NCBI GenBank assembly: GCA_029339195.1
Contig: JAPTJF010000068.1
Location: 8,062-72,061, forward strand
From: Micractinium sp. NFX-FRZ
Taxonomy: Eukaryota; Chlorophyta; Trebouxiophyceae; Chlorellales; Chlorellaceae
Reading direction: 5' to 3'
Length of the DNA stretch: 64,000 nt
Below, piece after piece: positions 55,388 through 64,000 of this stretch (positions are counted from its first letter, which is position 1; every line of letters starts with the position of its first letter). The translations under genes were made by a program, and so were the position numbers. Under the pieces are notes generated by a model, which saw nothing but the letters and a program-made list of their open reading frames with translations, was not told the DNA's origin and searched no databases.

Positions 55388-58096
55388 ATGCTGCGGATCG
55401 CAAAGGGTGCTTCCCCAGGCCTGCTGCAGCCTGGCGTCTCTGCAGTAGCTGCCGCGGCGGCGCCGGCGCTGCTGCTCCTGCGAGGCCACTCCGGCGCAGC
55501 ACTCTCGCACCACCACCAACTCACCTGCATCCTGCCGCAGCAGCCGCCTCAGCCCTCCCTGCCATGCATCGGGTGAGTTCGTCTGTCCCCACCCTCCACT
55601 GCCATGCGTGCAGGGACAGGGAGCGGGCCATAGTGCTGCCGGCTGCAGTACCTGGGGCACCGCCCGCCCGCGCCTCCTCCTCGTCCATCCGCCAAACCTA
55701 CCTGCCCCTCTGCAGGCAGCACTATGCGGACCGCGTGTGGTCGCAGCTGGCCGCTTACTTTCCAGACCGCCACGTGTCCCAGCCCACGGTGGTCTCAATC
55801 ACAGCAGGCAAGCAACTGCGGCGCATCGACACCTCTGCAAGCACAGCAGCACTGGCTGTTGGAACTGCCCAGACTCGCTGCCTGCATAAGCAACATGGTT
55901 GTGACATCAGCACTTGCCCAACCACTTTCCAAGGTGCAGTCAAACCTGGCATGCGTGGCTTCCATGTGCCCTCACCTCTCGACTCAACGTGCCGGCCCTG
56001 CCTGCTGTGCTGTAGACTACCACGAAGGCGGCCCCGTGAACACCCCAGCTCGCCAGCTGGAGCACGCCGGCTTCCGGGTAACTTCCCTCCTGCTGCGCCG
56101 CCACACACAGCCGGGCGGCCCCGCCCCCGGCCCACGCCCCTGCTGCCTGCAAGTGGCGGGCGAGCAGGCGGCAGAGGCGGCAGCCAGCGCTGCAGCGGCG
56201 CGGGGCCAGCCGGCAGCAGCGGCTGTGGCAGCGGCGGCGGCAGCGGGGGAGGCGGTGCGCCCCTGGAATGGCGCTGATGTGGTGGTGTTTGCGGATGCAA
56301 TGCACCTGCTGGACACACGCCGGGGGCTGCAGGTGGGCGCTGCAGGCGCACCCTGCACCACCTGTCGCCGCTGCCCCGCCCCACCCAGCCTCTCCTTGCA
56401 CTGCGCTGCACGGCTGTGCCTTGGGCACGAGGGCAGTACAGTCAGCATGTGTACCGCCGCCTGCCTGCAGTTGCTGCTGCACGCCGACATGCCTTTGCCT
56501 GCCAGCCAGCATGCACCACGGCCCTCCTCTGCTGCCGCTGCCTCGCCGCTGCAGGCGGCGCACCGCCACCTGCGCAGCCGCGGCCTGCTCCTGGTGCTGT
56601 GGAACGACGTGGACCTTGGTGACCCGCTTGTGCTGGGGCTGGAGGAGCTTCTGGAGGGTACCCTGCCAGGTGAGCAGGTGCCCAGAGAAGGGGCAGGCTT
56701 GGGGATGAAGACGCGAGGGCGAAAGCGGAGCAAGGGGGAGGGTGGGAACCTTTTGGGCAGGAGAGGGGGCGAGGAACAAGGAAGAATGAAAACAGAGCAA
56801 TGTAACCTTCTCGCCCGGTCTACTGTACCAGGGCCGTCCGCCATGCCATGTGATTGGGCGCCCTGAAATCGCGCTTTGATGTCAAGAGCAAAGCACAAAC
56901 AACTGGGCACTCTCTCTCTCATCAAAATTGCTCCGCTGCTGCAAGGCATGAATTGCATTCGCACGGCTGCATTGCTGGGGAAGAGGGGGTCTCGCTCACA
57001 CCCAGGCAGAGTGTGTGTCCCAACGGTGTGCGTGTGGCCTGGAACCCGCCAACCTCGCCTGCCTGGCGCTGCCGCAGGGTACTGCCGCTACGACAGCCAG
57101 CACGACCCGGCGGTGTGGATCCCACGCCTGCAGATGGGTGAGGCCCTCAGGAGGCCCAGAGCGTTGGGCAGTGCACAATGCGTGGCCCGTCAAAGAACCA
57201 GCCGTGGGCATGATTAAGGGTGGTGCACCTCTCTGTTCCTGTGTCGTCGTCGTTCGGACGCTTGCCTTCCTTCCCTCTCCCTCCCGCTCCCCCACCCCTC
57301 CCCTGCAGGCGGCCTTTTCCACCTCCTGGACTATTCCTCCCTCCCGCACTCCCTCTCCCTCCCCGCCTCCGCTTTCATGGACTCCCTCGACTCACGGGGC
57401 GCCCTGCGTGCCGCCCTGGGCGGCATGGGCCGCCGCACCTTCCACCGCCGGCTGCAGCAGCTAGTGGACTCGCACTGCACACGCTCCTACTGCGGGCCGC
57501 CATCTATGCCGGCAACCCTGGTGGGCGGCGCTGCAGGGCAATCGGCAGAGGGTCCGGCAGCGGCAGCGCCGGCGGCACACGCGGCGGCGGCGGCGGGGGC
57601 AGGAGGCACCGCCACGGGCCAACAGCAGCAGCAGCAGCAGCAGCAGCAGAACGTGGCTGGCGGCGGCGGAGGGCAGGGCAACAGCCAGGTGCGCACGGCT
57701 GCATGGTGTTTCCGGTGCCAGCAGCCGACATGCATGCTGATGAAGTGCGCATGTTGATGGGGAGGCGACGGGTCACTCCCAGCAGCAATTAAGGCTTCAG
57801 TACACGTGGCCCTCCAGCTGAGGCCCAACGACCAAACAGCACACTGCCCTGTGCCCTGCCCCCTGCCTTATCCGCCCCCTGTTCCCACCCTGCTGCAGCA
57901 CGCCAGCCACGAGCAGTGGGTGCACCTTCCCCTGCACACCAAGGCGTACCTCTTGGCCAAGGCCCCCTACGTGCGACCGGCAGCCCTGCACAACGGCGCT
58001 GCTCTTGCACACCCCGGGTCACACCAGGGGCTGCACGGGCCGATGGACCCCGAGCGTGTCTGCCTCTTCTGCGGCAGCCCGGTGAGGCCCGACTGA
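55388..58096 (+). CDS. Class I SAM-dependent methyltransferase-like protein
   Basis: Seven exons (55388-55572, 55716-55807, 56016-56332, 56555-56669, 57078-57137, 57309-57688, 57899-58096) give 448 aa. The core resembles distant Rossmann-fold methyltransferases: NTPARQLEHAGFRVT, ADVVVFADAMHLLDTRRGLQ (motif IV region), then AHRHLRSRGLLLVLWNDVDL and GDPLVLGLEELLEG, typical of the methyltransf_11 group with the WN.RDL.DP signature. A canonical GxGxG loop is not evident; HYADRVWSQLAAYFPD may be the remnant N-terminal helix. The C-terminal third is Gln/Ala-rich and ends CLFCGSPVRPD, a lone CxxC. The first exon (Ala/Leu/Arg-rich) could be an organelle leader. Intron 2 begins with GC (55808). Substrate unknown; methyltransferase activity is an inference. 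Confidence 0.75.
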
Positions 58097-58428
58097 ATGG
58101 GCCGCACCCACTATACTTATCCTGGTGCCGTGCTTACGCAAGGATGCGTGTTGTGTGCTGCACAGTGTTGGCATGCATGCGAGTTAGCGATTGTATTGGT
58201 TTGGTGTGTGACTGCACAGCGAGGCGGCAAGGGGGCTGGGGAATCGGGGGAAGCAGCTTGGGCTGTGCAGGTGCACCAACTGGGGTGCAGAGGGTGGGGC
58301 GCAGGGTCAAGTGCAATGCACGCCCTGAGCGGACAGGGGGCAAGGGCGGCGTAATGGTGGAGATGCCATGCGGGAGAGGGGCGTGCAGAGCTTGTCAACC
58401 AGGCTGGGCGATAGCAGACGGCGAGAGG
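58097..58428. other. Convergent intergenic region
   Basis: 332 bp between two stop codons. Nothing beyond 3' UTR-like sequence was seen. Confidence 0.45.
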
Positions 58429-60096
58429 TCAGGAAGGTTGGTGGCCCAGGCACAGCTCACGCAGGCTGTCTTTGTAGGCCAAGTGCCGGCAACGCGCGAG
58501 GGACAGGCCTGGCCGGTGCCGCAGCGTGTCGAGCACGTCACAGCACATGCCGCCCAGCACGCTGTCGCTGGCCTGCACCTCCAGCGTGCGCAGCGGCGCG
58601 TGGCCGCCTGCCCACTGCAGGGTGGCTTCCATGCTGGCGGCGGCCAGGGGAGACTTGTTGGAAGACACGACGCTCAGGTGCTCCATGCTGTGCGCCCCAG
58701 CCAGCACAGCCAGGCTGCGGGAGAGCGTCGCTGCTGGGGCCTGCAGCCAGCGCAGGCGCGAGACCCACCCGCCAGGCGGCAGCGCTTCGTCCTCGCTGGA
58801 CGAGCATCCCAGGGCCTCGGGGCTCCAGCACAGCGTGTCGAGGCGGGTGAGGCATGTGAGCTCTTGAGGCGGGCGCGGGATGCCCAGCACTGTGTGCAGC
58901 ACCAGGCAGGTCAGGCTGCCAGCCAAGCGGGGCACCGTTGCTGGGAGAAGCTCCTTGTCCTCTTCACACAAGCACAGGTCAACGTCCATCACACCCAGGG
59001 CCTCCAGGCGCGTCAGCTGGGGCAGGCAGGCGGGCAGGTAGGCGCAGCTGGAGAGCGCCAGACGCCGCAAGCTGGTGAGCTGGAGCAGCAGGGAGTAGCC
59101 GTCCTCCTTGGCGTATCTACAGTGGGTCAGTCCAAGAGCCTGGAGGCAGGAGAGGGCCGCCACCTGCATCGGTGCAATGGGGTGTGCAGCGCAGGCGGTC
59201 CATGTGAGTGTGTGCGGCAGGAGGCGCACCCGAGTGCCACAGTGCAGCGAGGTCACGGGGGCAAGAAAGGAGCGCGGGCCAAGCGGGGTGTGGCGGGCGT
59301 CAAGCCAGCAAGGCAACGTGTGCGGTCACCTGCTGTGGCATCGACTCTGCTGCATCGCCCGTCAGGTGCAGCTGGGTGATGGAGGTGGCAAGTCTGGCGC
59401 ACGGGTTGAGCTCCAGGACGGCCCCCGAGAGCACCAGCGATCCCAGAGCTGTCAGCGGCTGCAGCGAGGCCGTCAACCGCAGCGCGTGAGCGGGGGCGCG
59501 CAGGTGCAGGTGGGCCAGCTGTCGCAGCGGCCGAAGCCAGGAGCTGCAAGCCAGCGGCACGCCGGCCTCCACTCGCAGCGCTTTCAGCCTGCCAGCACAT
59601 GCGGTGACCATGGCAGCAAGCAGGGATGCGGCCTCAGCCTCATCCGCGTGCGGCACCTTGGGAAGGAGCAGCGACAGCTGCTGCACGTGCTGCGCTGCCC
59701 CCGCCAGCAGCCAGCTGCACAGGGAGCGCAGCCGGGTGATCCGATCCGGGAGCGGCTTTGTCTGCCAGCTGCCCACAGACACGCTGGCCAGCAGCTCTGG
59801 GCTGTTGACCAGCTGGTAGAGGCGGCGGCAGGCAAGCGGCGCGGCGTGGTGCCTGAAGGAAGGGAGGGCAGAAGAAAGCGGGGTGGGTGAAGCGGTGCTC
59901 GGATCGGCGCCGCCCAGGATGGCCGCCGCACTGGCCGCCACCTCATAGAGACACCCGGCTTATCACCCGGCTCCATCTGCTGCACGCACCTCTCCTGGGT
60001 GCTCAGGCACCGCAGGCAGCGGATGCAGAGCTCGTCAGGCAGCGTGAGCAGGCCGCTGCGCTCAGTTCTCGCCGGCATCCTTCCTCCTGCTGACAT
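58429..60096 (-). CDS. F-box / leucine-rich repeat protein
   Basis: Three exons (60096-59990, 59852-59330, 59163-58429) give 454 aa. Residues about 14-60 fit an F-box: LLTLPDELCIRCLRCLSTQE, then LACRRLYQLVNSPELLASV. Leucine-rich repeats follow, for example LRPLRQLAHLHLRAP, LQPLTALGSLVLSGA, LSCLQALGLTHC, LTSLRRLALSSC and LPQLTRLEALGVMDVD, spaced 22-28 residues. F-box proteins bridge SKP1/cullin ubiquitin ligases to substrates, with the repeats usually binding the target. The target is unknown. Two in-frame ATGs are available (60096 and 60078); I took the first. The stop TGA sits at 58431-58429. No membrane segment or signal peptide is seen. Confidence 0.85.
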
Positions 60097-60932
60097 TGAT
60101 GTAAACGACGCCGGTGTCGTTCACAGATACACACATGGTTGCTCGTAGGCGAGCGCGCCTACTAGGTTCCCCAGCGCCTCAGAGCATGCACAGCGCAGCG
60201 CTGCGCGGCGCCGGCAGGCACGGTGAACTTGCATGCACTGGCTCTGTTGGCATCGGTGAAAATGAGAGGCTTCTGTGTGTATTACATCAGTGGAGGGGTT
60301 GGGGGAGAAGCATATGCCGCTGGGCGAGGAGAGGAGAGGCCTCCTCGGAGTCCTCCAAGGAGAGCGGCAGAGCGGCAGGAGGAAACACGGAAAATGCTGA
60401 CAGGAGTTGATCGCCCCTTCGGAAGGGGTTTCATCGGTTGGGAGCACAGGGTGTTGGCTGTACAGTTACAAGGGGGCCTGCTTCCTGGCTCGAGCCCAGA
60501 CACGGATCAGGCAGGCGCTCTGGTGCTTGGTTCAAGACAGTGTGATGCTTTCAAGGCGGCAGCATGCCTGCAAGTGCATGGTTTGCACTGCTGTGATAGT
60601 GCTGGTCATGTGGCGTGGATGTGTCGATGTTCAATCAATAGGTGCAGTATTTGACGGGAAGTGATTCTCCGGGCTGCGGGACTGCGGAGCAAAACATTCC
60701 CGTGCTGGCGCCCCCGGCTGCCTCTTCACTTGATCGCTGCCAGCTCAGGCGCCAGCAGGACGTCAGTAATTCTCATGCGACAAGCAATCCACTCGGACCT
60801 GATCCGGCCAGTGAGTGGCCCTACACCTCACTGTATTGCCGCCAGCTCAGGCGCAAGAAGGGCGGCCAGCTTAGCGCTCATTACTTGATGGCCGCCAGTC
60901 AGGCGCCGGCAGGGCAGCCAGCTCAGCCCACC
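60097..60932. other. Hydrolase 3' UTR and upstream region of the F-box gene
   Basis: 836 bp. It includes tandem copies of the hydrolase stop-codon end (60727-60932) and a minus-strand TGTAA at 60470-60466, about 463 bases past the hydrolase stop. If that signal is used, the repeats lie in the 3' UTR. Confidence 0.55.
60466..60470 (-). terminator. Putative poly(A) signal TGTAA
   Basis: A minus-strand TGTAA lies about 463 bases past the stop of the hydrolase gene. Confidence 0.4.
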
Positions 60933-60980
60933 TCACTTGATGGAGGCAAGCTCAGGTGCCAGCAGGGCGGCCAGCTCATC
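60727..60980 (-). repeat. Four copies of the hydrolase terminal coding segment
   Basis: The stop-codon end of the hydrolase (60932-60980, encoding LAALLAPELASIK and stop) recurs in diverged form at 60883-60925, 60826-60875 and 60727-60761. Spacing is about 50, 56 and 100 bp. The repeat core is GCCAGCTCAGGCGCC-like. Confidence 0.85.
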
Positions 60981-63177
60981 CTCGTGTGAGATGGGGATCC
61001 AATGAGTGGCCCCCTCCACCTCATGCAGCCGCACACGCTTGCCTGCCGCCTCCTGCTCCTGAATGAACGCCAGCTGCGGGGGGCAGGCATGGGGCAGCAG
61101 GCAGGAGGGCAGGCAGGATGCTGTGAGGCGCAGCAGTGTCTGAAGCCCTCCCCACCTCATGCAGCCCGCATGTCTTCCAGCTGCGCTGTGGGGTGGCAGT
61201 GGGAAGTGCCAAAGGCGGAAGGGCGGGAGGGTTGGCAGGCTTTGCAAGCACAGCAGGGTTTGATTGGCGGGTTGTGCAACCGCGTGGAACACACACTGTG
61301 CTGACATGCAGCTTGCCAGCTTGCCAGCCCGACAACCTTGGCCCCCAGCTGGCTGACTAGCGGCCATTTCACCCGAATGGCAAGCCACCTAAATGCGCTT
61401 ACCACCGCCATGGCCTTGCAGCCTTGCATCTTTTCAGCCTCCCATGACATGCTGAGCCCATCCTGTGTGGTGTCACGCTTTGCACCACCCACACCCCGCC
61501 CACCCACAGCGCACCTCCTGCTGCCCGTCGTCCGCCCAGAGGCTGGAGGCCAGTCCCCGCACCGGGTGCAGCGTGCAGCCTGGCGGGGGGTCAGCCAGCA
61601 GCGCCGAATAGTCCTTCTCACAAAACGACTCCATCATTTCTGGCAGCACCCCAGCGTCAAACTGCCTCATGTAGCCGCCGCTGCCGGACGGGTCGGGCTT
61701 CAGCATGTGCGGGCACATGGCCAGCGCCCAGGCGGGGATGGCTGCGTGGCGGGGGGGAGGGAGGGTTTCACATGCACAGCCCGTGCAGGCAGGTGATGGC
61801 GGGGAGGGGCAGCAGAGTTGGGGCGCGGCGCCCGATGGGATCAGGGATGGGTGGGCGCCCCCACCATCCTGAGCCTCACCCATGCTACGGCCTGGCATCC
61901 CTCTGGTGCTGACCCGACAACCCCAGCATTCGCTTTGAACTGAGGCACACCCGCCTCCGTCATGAACGTTAACACTCATCTCTTCCACAAGTTCGCTGAC
62001 CTGGTACCCCCGCCTTGCTGACCTGGCACCCCCGCCTCCGTCATGAACCTCGTCATCGCCTCCTCCATAGGCCCAACAGACTCCAGGGGCTCCGGCACGG
62101 CACAGAATCCGCCAAAGAAGGCGCCAACCTCGCCCCGGGAAGGGTGCTCCGCCCCAATGGGCAGCAGCCGAGAGTCGATGGTCCACACCTGCAGTCGGCA
62201 GAGGCAGGCGGGGGAGGCCGGGGCAAATGCTCGCCTGTGGGTGCTTGCAGGTCGGGCTGGCCAGCCGGGCCATGTGGGCAGTGCTGCTACAGATGCATGG
62301 GCGGGAACACTGGCTGCCAGCCAGGCGGCCCAGCACACCACCCATCTCAGCCTGCTGCTTGGAGCGCACCATTCACCTCATCCATCGTCACACCTTTCTC
62401 CACCATACCTGCTTGGGCACGCCCAGTGCTGCGAGCTCAGGCGGGTCGCCTGCCGCTGCAGCCGCCGCCAGCTGGCTGGCAAGCTCCAGAGCCACCAGGC
62501 CGCCGATGCTGTGGCCCAACAAAGCATCTGGCGGGCCCCACCTGCGGAGCAGGGGGGCGGGACGGGGCAGGGCAGGGCAGGGCACGGCAGTGGGAGTGTC
62601 AAGGCAGGCTGGACTCGGTCGAGCTCAGCTTTACACTCGCAGGGCCGCTGATGCTGTGGGCAAAAAAACCAACAGGACGCCCCCATTTGCGGTGCGGTAC
62701 ACGTGAATAAACCACCCATTTGCGGTGCGGTACACGTAATAAACCAGGGCAGCTGTGGGTGACGGTGCCCAGGCTGGCGCCATTTGGGCGGTCGCACACG
62801 GAGCAAGCTAGAGCTGACCATTCCTCAAGCATACCCTCCTGCCTCGCATCGCCACTTGCCACGCCGCACCTGCCGTCCTGCTGCCCCTTGCGCAGCGTGC
62901 GCGCCAGGTCACCCGCCATGCTGTGCACGCTGTGCGGCGGGCCCAGCCCGGGCAGGCCCCTGGACCCGCCGTGGCACCGCTGGTCCACCAAGACGGCGGT
63001 CCAGGGCACTCCTGAGGCACTGGCCGCGCTGTCGATGGCGCGCTGAGCCAGGGGGGCTAGGAAGCGGCAGGAGGTGAGGAGGCTGTGCACGCAGACGAGC
63101 ACGCGTGGCGGCGGACCGCCGGGCGCGGCGGCGCCGCTGCTGGCGCTGTGCAGCTGCTGGAAGTGCAGGGTGGTCAT
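60933..63177 (-). CDS. Alpha/beta hydrolase, ABHD11-like
   Basis: Five exons (63177-62870, 62541-62409, 62188-62023, 61741-61515, 61073-60933) give 324 aa. The family order is clear: RVLVCVHSLLTSCRFLAPLA (oxyanion region), VLVDQRCHGGS (the DxRxHG signature), HSMAGDLARTL, ALLGHSIGGLVALELA (nucleophile Ser about 113), a lid part with FFGGF, and VEGATHWIPISHEDELAALL carrying the catalytic His. ABHD11-type enzymes are mitochondrial or plastid serine hydrolases; substrate unknown here. The usual HG of the first motif is HS. The ATG at 63177 is the first that gives the core; an upstream targeting exon beyond 63190 is possible but not identified. Introns 1 and 3 and the 3' end all carry copies of the adjacent exon edges. 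Confidence 0.85.
61946..62060 (-). repeat. Duplicated exon 3 end and donor in the hydrolase gene
   Basis: The exon 3 end plus donor (62060 to about 62017) is followed by a 20 bp direct copy of the junction ending near 61995. A further copy of the MTEAG-coding end lies at 61973-61946. Confidence 0.8.
62500..62750 (-). repeat. Duplicated acceptor plus exon 2 start in the hydrolase gene
   Basis: The exon 2 start (62541, GPPDALLGHSIGG region) has a diverged copy at about 62700-62635 with the matching CACAGCATCAGCGGCC core. It is preceded by two 34-35 bp tandem units (62682-62716, 62717-62748) that each repeat CCGCAAATGGG. Confidence 0.8.
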
Positions 63178-64000
63178 GCCTGCCACAAGGGGCGCCGGCT
63201 AGCGACCTGCGGTACTGGGGGTGATGCTTGAAGGGTGGAGTGTGAAGGGTTTGAGGGTGATTCGGCCGGCGAGGACTGGCGCGCAGGCTGACCGCCGTCA
63301 CGGCACTGGCGCCTGGAGCCCGGGGCGCTGCGGCGTCCCCCCGCTCGCCGCTTCACCTGTTTATGGTGCTGGATATGTAAGATCAGCGGCCTTGCGCTGC
63401 GGGTTCAGCGACCCCAGGCCTCTCGCTTGGCTGGTCACCCGTGAGCCTGGTATCGCGCGATGCTGTGGCTGCGCCGAAAGCCTTAAATTGTTTTTTGACA
63501 GAGTATTCGCGCGACAACCGTTGGGTTGGGTGGAGAATGAGGGAGTTGTCTGACATGGCGGGCGGGATGCCGGCATGCGCTGGCTCACGCCCCTGGCACG
63601 CAGCGGGCCATGCTGGCTCACAGGATCTGCTGCAACTACAATGCATCTCGAGCTCAGTTACATGCAAGCCTCTAGAACGAGTGCAGACTTTGGTTCAAGC
63701 AGCGTTGTATTAAGTAGACAAGTGCCATGTTGAGTTTCAGTTGTTGTGTGGCTGCCACTGTGCTCTCCCCACGCACCCCACGGTGCTCTCAGTGCCCCAG
63801 CGCTGCAGTGTGTTGTTTGGGAGCTCCGCGTCTGTTCCCTGGCTATCCCGGGGGCTGCTTCCCCTGCCCCTGCGCGCTGCTACCGTCCCTGCTGCTGCTC
63901 CGGCCCCGGCTGCCCCTGCCCCTGCTGCTGCTGCTGTTGCCGCACCGCGTGCTGCCCCTGTGCTACTGCTGTTGCTGCACCACGTGCTGCGCCGGCCACG
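63178..64000. other. Upstream region of the hydrolase gene to window end
   Basis: 823 bp. It should contain the hydrolase promoter and possibly a leader exon. Short tandem CTG/CCCCTG-rich sequence begins near 63860 and may belong to the next gene. No coding region can be supported. Confidence 0.4.

Noticed and set aside
1..64000. tRNA, rRNA or snRNA genes
   Set aside because: I looked for T-loop GGTTCGA-type and rRNA-like blocks; the few GGTTC matches (for example near 12829, 52441, 60527) lack tRNA arms.
1..64000. Transposons or CRISPR arrays
   Set aside because: No transposase, reverse transcriptase, long terminal repeats or regularly spaced identical repeats with unique spacers were seen; the repeats present are local junction copies or microsatellites.

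Overview
The window looks like nuclear DNA of a green alga of the Chlorella clade (Trebouxiophyceae). It is very GC-rich and dense in short introns. Most donors read GTGAGN, GTGCGN or GTGGGN, and acceptors are preceded by a C/T-rich tract and GCAG. Proteins carry runs of Ala, Gln, Gly and Pro. Several genes end near TGTAA, the algal poly(A) signal. No organellar, viral, transposon, CRISPR, rRNA or tRNA feature was recognised. Gene models below were spliced by hand from reading frames, splice sites and intron phase. Unless stated otherwise, every model keeps frame from start to stop.

Layout, left to right: a cyclic-2,3-diphosphoglycerate-synthetase-like gene cut by the left edge (minus); a TCAF/FAM115-like secreted protein with a polyproline rod (plus); a FIG4-type SAC phosphoinositide phosphatase with a long tail (minus); a 3 kb stretch without a clear gene; a NOL8-like nucleolar RRM protein (plus); COX19 (minus); an EHD dynamin-like ATPase (plus); a long coiled-coil protein (minus) divergent from a membrane protein (plus); APC7 (plus); a small secreted protein (plus); a C2-domain protein (plus); cytidine deaminase (plus); inositol-pentakisphosphate 2-kinase IPK1 (minus); a class I methyltransferase-like protein (plus); an F-box/LRR protein (minus); an ABHD11-like hydrolase (minus).

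These are mostly housekeeping genes on alternating strands, not a functional cluster. Two membrane-lipid themes recur: phosphoinositide/inositol phosphate (FIG4, IPK1) and membrane binding (EHD, C2). I infer no operon-like link.

The most striking signal is not a gene. In at least six of the sixteen genes, the segment spanning an exon-intron junction, including the splice site, is repeated one to three times inside the neighbouring intron at spacings of roughly 40 to 130 bp, with decay in the outer copies. One hydrolase also repeats its stop-codon end into its 3' UTR. This looks like ongoing intron growth, and possibly splice-site turnover, by tandem duplication across junctions.
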